Source: Pseudarthrobacter sp. SSS035 (GTDB taxonomy: Bacteria; Actinomycetota; Actinomycetes; Actinomycetales; Micrococcaceae). From it: a stretch of DNA of 64,000 nucleotides. The stretch is from assembly GCF_023273875.1 (NCBI RefSeq), contig NZ_CP096882.1, positions 2,232,001 to 2,296,000 on the forward strand, written 5' to 3'. This document shows, piece by piece, positions 56,536-64,000 of the stretch. Made by a program: the position numbers and the translations under genes. Numbering within the stretch: the stretch's first letter is position 1; each line of letters opens with the position of its first letter. The notes beneath the pieces were generated by a model that worked only from the letters and a program-made list of their open reading frames with translations, had not been told where the DNA came from and did not search any database.

Positions 56536-57066
56536 TTAGAGCGCGCCGCCGGCGGTTTCCGGAGCGGAGGAGTCGCGGCCCCCGTTGCCCACCGTTTCGC
56601 GGGCGATGAAGTTCTCGATGTCGAACAGGTTGTCCGCGCGCTCGGCGATGTTAAAGAGGGTGGTCATGGCGGCAACCTCCTCCACCTGCTCCTTCAGGAA
56701 CCACAGCATAAACTGCTCGCCCAGGGCGTCGTCCTCGGAACGGGCAGCGCGGAACAAGGCCTCGATCGCGGCCGTCACTTCCTTCTCCTGCTCCAGCGCC
56801 AGGGCCAGCGGCTCGGTCACGGAGGAGAAGTCGTTGCGCACGGTGGGGACGCCGGGGATGGTGAATTCAATGTCGCGGTCCAGCATGTACTGCACCATCA
56901 TCATGGCGTGGTTCCGCTCCTCCACCGACTGCCGGTAGAAGTAGCGGGCCAGCTGCGGGAGGTCCTGGTTGGCGAACCAAGTGGCCACGGCGATGTACTG
57001 CTGCGAGGCCGCGAATTCGTTGCCGATCTGGGTGGACAGGAGCGCATTAAAGGGTGTGGAGGTCAT
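56536..57066 (-). CDS. Ferritin
   Basis: This 176-residue four-helix iron-storage protein has the ferroxidase residues in LLSTQIGNEFAASQQYIAVATWFANQDLPQLARYFYRQSVEERNHAMMMVQYML and FLKEQVEEVAAMTTLFNIAERADN. It lacks a haem methionine arrangement I can identify, so it is the BfrB/FtnA type. It oxidises and stores iron in a 24-mer cage. A DtxR/IdeR-like box lies 57-75 bp upstream, suggesting iron-responsive control. Confidence 0.94.
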   Translation of the reverse strand: MTSTPFNALLSTQIGNEFAASQQYIAVATWFANQDLPQLARYFYRQSVEERNHAMMMVQYMLDRDIEFTIPGVPTVRNDFSSVTEPLALALEQEKEVTAAIEALFRAARSEDDALGEQFMLWFLKEQVEEVAAMTTLFNIAERADNLFDIENFIARETVGNGGRDSSAPETAGGAL

Positions 57067-57122
57067 AGCCAGAGTCTAGGAGCGCCCCGCGCCGCTGACC
57101 AGTGTGGGAAGGCTCAGATAAC

Positions 57123-57141
57123 GAAGGCGAGGCTAGCCTGC
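57123..57141. promoter_or_regulatory. DtxR/IdeR-box-like site upstream of ferritin
   Basis: The palindrome AGGCTAGCCT (57130-57139) differs at one base from the core of the IdeR consensus (AGGCTAACCT). Over 19 bp I count 12 matches. In mycobacteria IdeR activates ferritin from upstream boxes, so the position fits. The hutD-like gene on the right is also transcribed leftward and ends at 57151. Confidence 0.5.
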
Positions 57142-57150
57142 AGCGCTGGA

Positions 57151-57801
57151 TCAGGCAGTCACGCGGTCGATTGAAACCACGGCCAGGAAGCCGCGGCCCA
57201 GGATTTCGGGGGTCCCGGTATCGGAGCCGACGACGGCGTCATACCTGTTGAGTGCCTCGGGTTCCGTGGGGCTGGGGGCAGCTTCGTCGCCGTCGGCTTC
57301 CGCGGCGGCAGTGGCTTCCGCGGCTTCCGCGCTGACGCTGAGGTTGCCCGCGCTGACGGTGGCCTGGCCCTGCAGCAGCACAGCAAGCTGGCCCTCAAAA
57401 ACAGGGTGCGCGCGCTTTTTGGAGAGCTCGATGATGGACGTGAAGCCCTTGAAGGACGCCGTCCGGGTGATGACATTCAGGTCGCGGATGTCCCCGGTGG
57501 GCAGGGCCCCGTGCGCGGCAGCTTCGCCGGAGAACCTGAACGGCCGGTACTTTTCCAGCGGGTGCTCGGCGCCGTCCACCGTGAGGAGGAGCAGCTCGCC
57601 GTCGATCACGGTCAGCACACGTTCCATGCCCGGGAACGCCGAGAAATCCCCGGCCTTGCTGACATCGGCGATGCTGACCCGCCAGTCCCAGGCGCCGTCC
57701 TGCGCCGAGGCGGCCTTCGGGTGGCTGGCAAGCTCCCGGGTCACCCCGCCGCCGTTGCGCCACGGTTCGGACCTGAGTTCTGCGAAGCGGATGATCTCCA
57801 T
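57151..57801 (-). CDS. HutD/Ves family protein
   Basis: This 216-residue cupin-fold protein begins MEIIRFAELRSEPWRNGGGVTRELASHP and has WRVSIADVSKAGDFSAFPGMERVLTVIDG, TGDIRDLNVITR and FEGQLAVLLQGQATV, all typical of HutD. An Ala/Glu-rich insert (EAAEATAAAEADGDEAA) is unusual. HutD occurs with histidine-degradation genes elsewhere and is thought to sense or limit an intermediate, but no hut genes are here. It lies upstream of ferritin on the same strand. Confidence 0.87.
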   Translation of the reverse strand: MEIIRFAELRSEPWRNGGGVTRELASHPKAASAQDGAWDWRVSIADVSKAGDFSAFPGMERVLTVIDGELLLLTVDGAEHPLEKYRPFRFSGEAAAHGALPTGDIRDLNVITRTASFKGFTSIIELSKKRAHPVFEGQLAVLLQGQATVSAGNLSVSAEAAEATAAAEADGDEAAPSPTEPEALNRYDAVVGSDTGTPEILGRGFLAVVSIDRVTA

Positions 57802-57874
57802 CGGACCAGCCTAGTTTGTTTGGGCGTCCTGGCCTGTGTTTGGGCGTCGCCGCCACGCGTGGCATGCTGGGCAA

Positions 57875-58714
57875 ATGCGCCAGGGGATCACCGAGGAACA
57901 GAGCCGGCTGCTGACATCCTGGCTTGGGGAATTCAGCATGGTGCAGGACTACTCCTGGCCTCTGCAGGACACGAACGTCCTCCACGTTGTAACGCCGTCG
58001 GGCGAAGGATTCATCGTCAAGGCGAGCACCACCAGCCACCATATCCGCCGCGAGATCGCCGCCCATTCCGGCGGTTTCGAAGGGCTCCACGGCCGCGTTC
58101 CGGCGTTACGGCAGGCCTCGGCGGAGGCCGGGATCCTGGTGACGGAATTCCTGCCGGGAACATTGGTGGAGGGGACGCCGGCAGAGGATGATCCGGAAAC
58201 CTACCGCCAGGCGGGGGAGCTGCTGGCGAGGATTCACCGGCCGGCCGGGGACTCGTCCACGTACGCAACAGCCCTCACGGCAAAGACCCGGGCATGGATG
58301 GACCGCGCCCACGGGCTGCTCCCCGAATCCCAACTCGACAGCTTTGAACAGGCGCTCGATGCCCTGCGGCCGGGCGTGGCGCAGCTGGTGGCAACGCACG
58401 GCGATTACCAGCCGAGGAACTGGCTGCAGGACAACGGTCAGATCAAGGTCATCGACTTCGGCCGGGCCGATCCGCGTCCGTGGGTGCACGATCTGGTGCG
58501 GCTCAGCCACCAGAGGTTCGTGGGCCGGCCCGACCTGGCGGATGCGTTCTATGCGGGCCTGGGCAAAACGGTGGGCCCGGCGGAGGCTGACCTGTGGCGG
58601 CTGGAGAACCTTAACCAGTCCATCGGCACGGTGGTGTGGGCCAACCAGGTGGGCGACGCCGCGTTTGAACAGACGGGCCGCGCCATGGTGGAGCGTGTGC
58701 TGTCCGGCTCCTGA
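57875..58714 (+). CDS. Aminoglycoside-phosphotransferase-like kinase
   Basis: I take the ATG at 57875 (MRQGITEEQSRLL). The 279-residue protein has the APH/choline kinase fold: FIVKASTTSHHIRREIAAHSGGF (nucleotide-site lysine), ILVTEFLPGTLVEG (hinge), the Brenner motif THGDYQPRNWL, and VIDFGRADPRPWVHDLVRL. It phosphorylates a small hydroxylated molecule. The substrate is unknown and resistance should not be assumed. Confidence 0.87.
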   Translation: MRQGITEEQSRLLTSWLGEFSMVQDYSWPLQDTNVLHVVTPSGEGFIVKASTTSHHIRREIAAHSGGFEGLHGRVPALRQASAEAGILVTEFLPGTLVEGTPAEDDPETYRQAGELLARIHRPAGDSSTYATALTAKTRAWMDRAHGLLPESQLDSFEQALDALRPGVAQLVATHGDYQPRNWLQDNGQIKVIDFGRADPRPWVHDLVRLSHQRFVGRPDLADAFYAGLGKTVGPAEADLWRLENLNQSIGTVVWANQVGDAAFEQTGRAMVERVLSGS

Positions 58715-58804
58715 AATGGAACCGGCCAACATCGGCGCCGCGGGTACTTGCCTGTTAGCCTCCTCCGGGGGGACTATGCGAAGACAGCCTGAAGGAGCCG
58801 GAAA

Positions 58805-59404
58805 ATGTTCGTCAAAGTTTGTGGTCTCAGTACGCCCGAATCAGTCCGTGCCGCCGTGGATGCCGGGGCGGACGCCGTCGGCTTTGTCCTGACTGCCAGC
58901 CCGCGGGTGGTCTCGCCGTCGCAGGTTTCCACCCTTCTGGCCGATGTGCCGGAAGGCGTGATTGCCATCGGCGTTTTCCGGCATGAACCTGTCGCCGATG
59001 CCATTGCCATCGCCCGCGCGGCCGGCCTGGAATGGTTGCAGCTGCACGCGGACCTCACCCCGGAAGACGTCACAACAGTGCACGACGCCGGCATGAAGCT
59101 GATCAGGGCGGTCACCATGGCTGCCACAGCAGGCGCGTTCGCCGACTGGGGGGAGGAACTTCTGTTGATTGATGCCGCCGTGCCCGGTTCCGGAGAGGCC
59201 TGGGACTACGCCTCCATGGTGGACGTGACGGCGCTCCAGGACCGCAAGTGGCTGCTGGCCGGCGGCCTGGATCAAGACACCGTGGCGCACGCCACCGCAG
59301 CCTCAGGCGCGTGGGGCGTGGACGTCTCCTCCGGCGTCGAGGTTTCCCGTGGTGTGAAGGACCTGGACAAGATCCGGGCCTTCGTGAAGGCCGCCAAGGG
59401 CTGA
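58805..59404 (+). CDS. trpF: Phosphoribosylanthranilate isomerase
   Basis: The ATG follows AAGGAGCCGG. The 199-residue (beta/alpha)8 enzyme starts MFVKVCGLSTPESVRAAVDAGADAVGFVLTASPRVVSP, which includes the catalytic cysteine in KVCGL. LLIDAAVPGSGEAWDY gives the catalytic aspartate, and LLAGGLDQDTVAHATAASGAWGVDVSSGVEVSRGVKDLDKI the phosphate site. It makes CdRP in tryptophan synthesis. Many actinobacteria use PriA instead, so a separate trpF away from the trp operon is notable. Confidence 0.93.
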   Translation: MFVKVCGLSTPESVRAAVDAGADAVGFVLTASPRVVSPSQVSTLLADVPEGVIAIGVFRHEPVADAIAIARAAGLEWLQLHADLTPEDVTTVHDAGMKLIRAVTMAATAGAFADWGEELLLIDAAVPGSGEAWDYASMVDVTALQDRKWLLAGGLDQDTVAHATAASGAWGVDVSSGVEVSRGVKDLDKIRAFVKAAKG

Positions 59405-59507
59405 GGCCCGGTCCAGGTTTAGGGTCCAAGTTCCAGGGCCGAAGATCAGGGGCCAATCAGGGCATACCCCTACGTTTTTGTCAGACCCCGCGGGGCACAA
59501 TGGACAG

Positions 59508-59909
59508 ATGAAGACTCTGCTCAACATCATCTGGCTGGTATTCGGCGGACTCTGGCTCGCTCTGGGCTATTTCCTGGCCGGCATCATCTGCTGCCTGCTG
59601 ATCGTCACCATCCCGTGGGGCATCGCGTCGTTCCGGATTGCGGCGTACACGCTCTGGCCGTTCGGGCGCATGGTGGTGGACAAGCCGGGCGGGACGGGCG
59701 TGTTCCCGCTGCTGGGGAATGTCATCTGGCTGGTGGTGGCCGGTATCTGGATCGCGATCGGCCACGTGCTCACGGCCATTGCCATGGCGGTCACCATCAT
59801 CGGCATCCCCCTGGCCATCGCCAACCTCAAGCTCATCCCGGTCAGCCTGATGCCGCTGGGCAAGCAGATCGTTCCCACCAACAGCCCGTTCGTTACCGCG
59901 TACCGTTAG
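59508..59909 (+). CDS. YccF domain membrane protein
   Basis: The ATG at 59508 (MKTLLNIIWLVFGG) is the normal family start. The 133-residue protein has two YccF repeats: LLNIIWLVFGGLWLALGYFLAGIICCLLIVTIPWGIASFRIA and LLGNVIWLVVAGIWIAIGHVLTAIAMAVTIIGIPLAIANLKL. It is an inner-membrane protein of unknown function. Its stop overlaps the convergent VOC gene by 4 bp. Confidence 0.93.
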   Translation: MKTLLNIIWLVFGGLWLALGYFLAGIICCLLIVTIPWGIASFRIAAYTLWPFGRMVVDKPGGTGVFPLLGNVIWLVVAGIWIAIGHVLTAIAMAVTIIGIPLAIANLKLIPVSLMPLGKQIVPTNSPFVTAYR

Positions 59910-60340
59910 CCGGCGGCATTCCCGGGGGTTTCGCTAAACCCGGGGACCAGTCCCTGGGCTTCGAGCTCCTCTGACCGGAGCGCCCGCAGCACGCAGAATT
60001 CGTTTCCGTCCGGGTCAGCCATGACCACCCAGGTCACCTCCGGCCCCTGCCCGACCGAAATGCGCGACGCGCCAAGGGCTTCCAGCCGCTGCACCTCCTC
60101 GGCCTGGTCATCCGGACGCAGGTCCAGGTGCAGCCTGTTCTTGATCTCCTTCTGCTCCGGCACCTTCACGAACAGCAGGTCCGGGCTGACGCCGTCGGCC
60201 GGGCTGCCTGCGGGCGGCTCCAGTACGATTTCGTCCTCCACCTCGTAGGTGCGGCGCCAGCCCAGGGCCTTCTCCCAGAAATCGGCGGGCACTTTGGGGT
60301 CGGTGGAGTCGACGCTGACAGATTGGATGCGCAGGTTCAT
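59906..60340 (-). CDS. VOC-family (glyoxalase-like) protein
   Basis: This 144-residue protein has paired beta-alpha-beta modules: MNLRIQSVSVDSTDPKVPADFWEKALGW and RLHLDLRPDDQAEEVQRLEALGASRISVGQGPEVTWVVMADPDGNEFCVLR. The pattern HLDL...DPxGNEFCVL is the actinobacterial glyoxalase/bleomycin resistance group. Metal residues and substrate are not clear. It may bind rather than convert a small molecule. Confidence 0.87.
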   Translation of the reverse strand: MNLRIQSVSVDSTDPKVPADFWEKALGWRRTYEVEDEIVLEPPAGSPADGVSPDLLFVKVPEQKEIKNRLHLDLRPDDQAEEVQRLEALGASRISVGQGPEVTWVVMADPDGNEFCVLRALRSEELEAQGLVPGFSETPGNAAG

Positions 60341-60400
60341 CCGAGCAGTCTTGCACCGGCCGGGGCGCCCGTAAAGGCTTCCGGCGGTTGCGGCGTTGAG

Positions 60401-61270
60401 TCAGGCCAGCTCGCCCCGCAGGTTCCGGCGGGCGGCTTCGAGCCACAGTTCCCGTGCGCGGTCGCTGTGGAAGAGGGGGTCCAGTTCCAGCAGGTGACGG
60501 ACGACGGCGGCGCGGCCGGCCGCGAAGTCGGCGTCGCCGATGTGCGCGTAATCTTCCCGGACGGCGGCCACATACCGGGCGTACGGCTCAGGTTCGCCGC
60601 CGAGGACTGACAGGTCCGCGTCGCAGAGGAGGGCGCCGTCGTCGTCCCCTGGTTCCGGGCGGTGGTCCGACGTCAGCCTGACCAGCCGGGCCACCTCCTC
60701 GACTTGGGCGGCCGGAAGACCCGCGTCCGTGAGGCGCTCCTCGGCGAGGCGGGCCGATTCCTCCTCGTCCAGGCCGGCGACCCCTCGGTACACGGCATCG
60801 TGGAACCAGGCTGCGAGCAGCACGGTCCGCGGCGGATCGGCGGGGTCGGTAAGCAGGTCCATGGCCTCAAGTACTGCCAGCAGATGCGTGCAGCCGTGAT
60901 ACCGGCGGTGGTCCTCGCTCCAGCGGTCCAGCAGGTCCAGGAAGAGGGCGTCGTGTCCGGGCATGATGGTTTCCCAGCGGTTCAGCAATGGGACCTTGAG
61001 TGACTTGTTGCGCTGCCGGGCCGGGATGCGCAGCCCGCTGGCGATGAGCTTGCGCACCAGGATCCGGCCTTCCACCGGAATGGCGCCCGCAGCCACCAGG
61101 TCATCGAACCGGCGCTCGGCGACGTCGTAATGGTCGCCGTCGAACGCCCGGTCCGGGATGCCGGCCGCGGCGGCGAAGGCGTGCAGTTCCGCCAGCGACG
61201 TGTCCGAGATGAGGTGCGAAAAGTGTGTGCCGTGGGCGGGCCACAGCGGCGGATCCAGGTAAATCGCCAT
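60401..61270 (-). CDS. DUF4031-HD domain fusion protein
   Basis: The 289-residue protein fuses an N-terminal DUF4031 (MAIYLDPPLWPAHGTHFSHLISDTSLAELHAFAAAAGIPDRAFDGDHYDV) to an HD-type hydrolase region. That region has HRRYHGCTHLLAVLEAM, VLLAAWFHDAVYRG and LLCDADLSVLGGEPEPYARY, giving the H...HD...D metal pattern. HD proteins hydrolyse phosphoester bonds, often in nucleotides. DUF4031 is of unknown function, so the fused substrate is open. Confidence 0.87.
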   Translation of the reverse strand: MAIYLDPPLWPAHGTHFSHLISDTSLAELHAFAAAAGIPDRAFDGDHYDVAERRFDDLVAAGAIPVEGRILVRKLIASGLRIPARQRNKSLKVPLLNRWETIMPGHDALFLDLLDRWSEDHRRYHGCTHLLAVLEAMDLLTDPADPPRTVLLAAWFHDAVYRGVAGLDEEESARLAEERLTDAGLPAAQVEEVARLVRLTSDHRPEPGDDDGALLCDADLSVLGGEPEPYARYVAAVREDYAHIGDADFAAGRAAVVRHLLELDPLFHSDRARELWLEAARRNLRGELA

Positions 61271-61307
61271 GGGGGAAGTCTAGTGCGGCGGCTCTCCGCT
61301 GGGCCGG

Positions 61308-62645
61308 TCAGGAGCCGGCCGGCAGGATGTTCTGGTTGCCCTGGAAGACGTTCCGCGGATCGAAGTCGCGTTTGACCCTGGCCAGTCGCGCGTAGTTTCC
61401 GTTGCCGAACGCGGCGCGGATGCGCTCCTGGCCTTCGTTGCCGATGAAGTTGAGCCACACGCCACCCGTGGCATAGGGTGCGATCTTGCCGCGGAAGTCC
61501 TTCACCCAGGCCTTGGCCAGCTGGCCTTCCTCGGGTGTTGGCGAGATGCCGTAGGGGTGGCTCACCCAGGCCGCGTTCCGGTTGTTCAAGGGCGTGGCCG
61601 CCCCCGCGTTCCCGCCGACGGCACCGCCCCAGCGGGCGATGAGCTGCTGGGACGTGGCATCGGGCAGGTTCCGGGCCGACTCCACAAACAGGTCCAGGGC
61701 CGCATCGGGAAGTTCGTCGTGGTAGTCCGCGCTCCAGTAGTTGTAGTGGTCCGGCGGATCGTCGATGGAGCCGTTGAACTCTGCATAGGGAGTGTCGGCC
61801 ACCAGGTCAGCGGCCGGCCCCAGCTCGCGGAACGGCCGGGCATGTTCGGAGCCCTCCTCGGGCTCACCCGCGTACAGGTAGGCGATGAGAGTGGCCATCT
61901 TCCCCACCAGGTGCTCCGGAACAAACGGCTCCGGCGGCGCAGTGAAATACAGGAGCCCCAGGCCCACGCCATCAGGGGCGGCCAGAGCCAGGTCCCGGAA
62001 CGCCCGCGAAACATCAGTGGCTGCCTCCCCGGGCCACAGCCAAAACCCGGCGTGGACCACCGGGCCGAGCCGGTGCGCCTGGAACGTGAAGGACGTGGCC
62101 ACGCCGAAATTGCCGCCGCCGCCATGGAGAGCCCAGAAGAGCTCGGGGTTTTCACGGACGCTCGCGGTGACGCGCTCGCCGTCGGCCGTCACCAGGTCCA
62201 CCGAGACGAGACTGTCGCACGCGAACCCGAAGGACCGCTCCAGCCAACCGGATCCGCCGCCCAGGGTGAAGCCGGCGACGCCGGTGGTGGAGGCCCGCCC
62301 GCCGGTCACAGCCAGGGCATGCTCCTGGGTAGCGCGGTCGAACTCGCCCCACGTCACGCCTGCTCCCACCGTGACGATGCCGGATTCGGGGTCCACGTCG
62401 ATCGACTTCATGGGCCGGACATCGATCACCAGGCCGTCGTTGTTCATGGACATTCCGGCCACTGAGTGGCCACCGGCGCGGACGGCAATGGCGAGGGAGT
62501 TCTGCCGTCCGTAGCGCAGGGCTTCGGCCACGTCCGCATCATTTGAGCACTGGGCAATGACCGCCGGCCGCCGGTCAATCATGGCGTTGAAGACCTTCCG
62601 GGCCGGGTCATAGTCGGGGCTGTCAGGCCTGATCCACTTCATCAC
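61308..62645 (-). CDS. FAD-linked oxidoreductase, berberine-bridge-enzyme type
   Basis: The 445-residue protein has the FAD_binding_4 domain with the flavin-attaching histidine in AIAVRAGGHSVAGMSMNNDGLVIDVRPM. It also has VTVGAGVTWGEFDRATQEHALAVTGGRASTTGVAGFTLGGGSGWLERSFGFACDSL. The C-terminus is the BBE segment (GNGNYARLARVKRDFDPRNVFQGNQNI). It probably carries covalently bound FAD and oxidises an alcohol, sugar or alkaloid-like substrate with O2. A second flavin link through cysteine (GWLERSFGFACD) is possible. No signal peptide is seen. Confidence 0.9.
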   Translation of the reverse strand: MMKWIRPDSPDYDPARKVFNAMIDRRPAVIAQCSNDADVAEALRYGRQNSLAIAVRAGGHSVAGMSMNNDGLVIDVRPMKSIDVDPESGIVTVGAGVTWGEFDRATQEHALAVTGGRASTTGVAGFTLGGGSGWLERSFGFACDSLVSVDLVTADGERVTASVRENPELFWALHGGGGNFGVATSFTFQAHRLGPVVHAGFWLWPGEAATDVSRAFRDLALAAPDGVGLGLLYFTAPPEPFVPEHLVGKMATLIAYLYAGEPEEGSEHARPFRELGPAADLVADTPYAEFNGSIDDPPDHYNYWSADYHDELPDAALDLFVESARNLPDATSQQLIARWGGAVGGNAGAATPLNNRNAAWVSHPYGISPTPEEGQLAKAWVKDFRGKIAPYATGGVWLNFIGNEGQERIRAAFGNGNYARLARVKRDFDPRNVFQGNQNILPAGS

Positions 62646-62811
62646 AAACGCTCCTCAGCGACTGCGGCCCCTCCCCTCCACATAGCGTAGGACTTCGGCA
62701 CACGACGTTCCATAGGTGGCCGGTCCGGAGGCTCGCGAGGGGGCGGAAGAAGCGGCAAAGTCATATTCTGATCCGCGGCGGAAACTACTAAGAAAACCCG
62801 CAAATGCGGAC

Positions 62812-62817
62812 TAGGAT
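62812..62817 (+). promoter_or_regulatory. -10 element for a probably leaderless molbindin mRNA
   Basis: TAGGAT ends 6 nt before the ATG at 62824, so transcription should begin at or next to the start codon. CCGC-AAAT-GCGG (62798-62809) is a small palindrome just upstream and could be an operator. The rest of the 178-bp gap shows nothing else I can name. Confidence 0.5.
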
Positions 62818-62823
62818 CATGAA

Positions 62824-63234
62824 ATGCCAACTATTCGCGTATCCGAAGCCGCCCGGTTCCTCGGCGTTAGTGACGACACAGTCCGGCGCTGGACCGAGAA
62901 CGGCAGCCTCACGCCCGTAAAGGACGACGCCGGCCGGCTGGCAGTCGACGGCCTCGAACTGGCCCGGCACGCCCAGAAGCTCGCGCAGCTTCCCGAGGAC
63001 CCGCACCGTTCAGGGAGTTCGGCGCGCAACAGGTTCGTTGGCCTGGTCACGGGGATCACTGCGGACAAGGTCATGGCGCAGGTGGAACTCCAGTGCGGAC
63101 CGTTCCGGGTGGTGTCGCTGATGAGCAGCGAAGCCGTCCGGGACCTGGGCCTGGAACTGGGCTCCGTGGCCACAGCGGTGGTCAAAGCAACCACAGTCAT
63201 CATCGAAACCCCGCACGGAAAGAGCATCATTTGA
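62824..63234 (+). CDS. HTH-molbindin (MopI/ModE-like) protein
   Basis: The 136-residue protein has an N-terminal MerR/excisionase-type helix-turn-helix (MPTIRVSEAARFLGVSDDTVRRWTENGSLTPVKDDAGRLAVDGLELARHAQKL). One TOBE/Mop domain follows (SARNRFVGLVTGITADKVMAQVELQCGPFRVVSLMSSEAVRDLGLELGSVATAVVKATTVIIE), which binds molybdate. It is probably a molybdate-responsive regulator of the transporter genes it precedes. Its stop overlaps the TTG start of modA by 3 bp. Confidence 0.92.
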   Translation: MPTIRVSEAARFLGVSDDTVRRWTENGSLTPVKDDAGRLAVDGLELARHAQKLAQLPEDPHRSGSSARNRFVGLVTGITADKVMAQVELQCGPFRVVSLMSSEAVRDLGLELGSVATAVVKATTVIIETPHGKSII

Positions 63235-64000
63235 GCATCAGCAAACACGCCAGCGCGGCCATCATCACGGCTGCCCTCATGCTGGGCGTCGCCGCGTGCG
63301 CACCGGCTACGACGCCCACGGCCACGCAGTCAGCCGCGTCGCAGTCCCCGGACGCCGCCGGCCAGGTCTCGGGGACCATCACGGTCTTCGCGGCCGCGTC
63401 GCTCAAAGCGACGTTCACCAAGCTGGCCAGTGACTTCGAGGCGAAGAACCCGGGAACCAAGATCGTGCTGAGCTTCGCCGGGTCCTCGGACCTGGTCACC
63501 CAGATCACCCAGGGCGCACCGGCCGAAGTTTTTGCCTCCGCCGACACCAAGAACATGACCAAGCTGGCCGATGCCAAGCTCCTGGACGGGACCGCGAAGA
63601 ACTTCGCCACCAACGTCCTGGAGATCGCCGTCCCGCCGTCCAACCCGGCGTCGATCGCGTCCTTCGCCGACCTGGCCAAACCGGGCGTCAAGGTGGTTGT
63701 CTGCGCGAGCCAGGTTCCGTGCGGGGCGGCCGCGGACACGGTGGAAAAGGCCGCGGGCGTGACCCTCTCGCCGGTCAGCGAGGAGTCATCGGTGACGGAC
63801 GTCCTGGGCAAGGTCACCTCGGGCGAGGCCGACGCCGGCCTGGTCTACGTCACCGACGTCAAAGGCGCCGGCGGCAAGGTCAAGGGAATCCCGTTCGACG
63901 AATCCGGCAAGGCAGTCAACACGTATCCCATCGCCCCAGTAGGCTCGAGCCGGAACAAGGAACTGGCGGCGGCCTTCATCGCCATGGTGACGGGCGCCGA
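63231..64000 (+). CDS. modA: Molybdate ABC transporter substrate-binding lipoprotein, 3' partial
   Basis: Translation likely starts at TTG 63231 (TTGAGC, overlapping the upstream TGA). The lipoprotein signal is SISKHASAAIITAALMLGVAACAPA, with the lipobox cysteine in VAAC. The mature part has VFAAASLKATFTKLASDFEAKNPGTKIVLSFAGSSDLVTQITQGAPAEVFASADTKNM and SGEADAGLVYVTDVKGAG, the ModA oxyanion-site pattern. About 256 codons are present, and the gene runs off the right edge. The modB and modC genes are expected beyond. Confidence 0.93.
   Translation, partial: MSISKHASAAIITAALMLGVAACAPATTPTATQSAASQSPDAAGQVSGTITVFAAASLKATFTKLASDFEAKNPGTKIVLSFAGSSDLVTQITQGAPAEVFASADTKNMTKLADAKLLDGTAKNFATNVLEIAVPPSNPASIASFADLAKPGVKVVVCASQVPCGAAADTVEKAAGVTLSPVSEESSVTDVLGKVTSGEADAGLVYVTDVKGAGGKVKGIPFDESGKAVNTYPIAPVGSSRNKELAAAFIAMVTGA

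Overview
The window is high-GC actinobacterial DNA, most like the Micrococcaceae (Arthrobacter/Pseudarthrobacter group). The reasons are the dnaK-grpE-dnaJ-hspR order, a DUF222/HNH gene, a DasR-type GlcNAc regulon, SigL-like ECF control, GTG/TTG starts, and short GC-rich intergenic spaces. I see no rRNA, tRNA, CRISPR array, insertion sequence or phage gene. Nearly all genes look chromosomal and intact. The two ends are cut inside dnaK (left) and modA (right).

Layout. 1-3.6 kb: heat-shock operon (dnaK, grpE, a zinc-finger-less dnaJ, hspR), with a 20-bp-arm hairpin between grpE and dnaJ. 3.7-7.1 kb: small membrane protein, flavin aromatic hydroxylase, prephenate dehydratase. 7.2-12.2 kb: N-acetylglucosamine regulon, in which a GntR regulator with PTS IIA and IIB faces PTS IIC-nagA-nagB across a perfect 16-bp dre-like operator. 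12.3-22.5 kb: gdhA, a GH43-like protein with a LacI-type operator, two HNH nucleases (one a lipoprotein), a SWIM-SNF2 helicase, an acidic DMP19-like protein and a DUF5655 protein. 22.7-26.8 kb: two ECF sigma modules. One has a frameshifted sigma gene next to Pro-Ala-Val repeat proteins. The other is a SigL-like sigma/zinc anti-sigma pair divergent from a COG4315 lipoprotein, with a shared palindromic -35 element. 26.8-40.5 kb: SRPBCC, DUF1206, a long WXG100-type protein with a small partner, trmB, two MFS transporters, a methyltransferase, a DEAD-box helicase with a structured leader, a metallo-hydrolase, an aldo/keto reductase and a P-loop kinase.

40.8-55.7 kb is the metabolic centrepiece: a taurine (sulfonate) dissimilation locus. 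Taurine:pyruvate aminotransferase (tpa) makes sulfoacetaldehyde and alanine. Alanine dehydrogenase (ald) recycles alanine and releases ammonium. Sulfoacetaldehyde acetyltransferase (xsc) yields acetyl phosphate and sulfite, and phosphotransacetylase (pta) makes acetyl-CoA. A COG2855 exporter and a TauE/TSUP protein can remove sulfite or sulfate. A MocR/TauR-type regulator and an IclR regulator supply control. The IclR gene overlaps a CobS-like AAA ATPase gene, followed by a CobT-like VWA protein gene. That operon is divergent from xsc and its role in the pathway is unexplained.

55.7-64 kb: an SMR pair, ferritin with an IdeR/DtxR-like box, HutD, a phosphotransferase, trpF, YccF, a VOC protein, a DUF4031-HD fusion, a BBE-type flavin oxidase, then the start of a molybdate operon (HTH-molbindin, modA).

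The items most worth a second look are the IclR-AAA-VWA operon tied to xsc, the structured leader of the DEAD-box gene, the divergent SigL-like promoters, the frameshifted sigma factor with its Pro-rich neighbours, the WXG100 protein pair, the recurring short repeats that copy stop codons, and two genes whose best-placed start is AUC.
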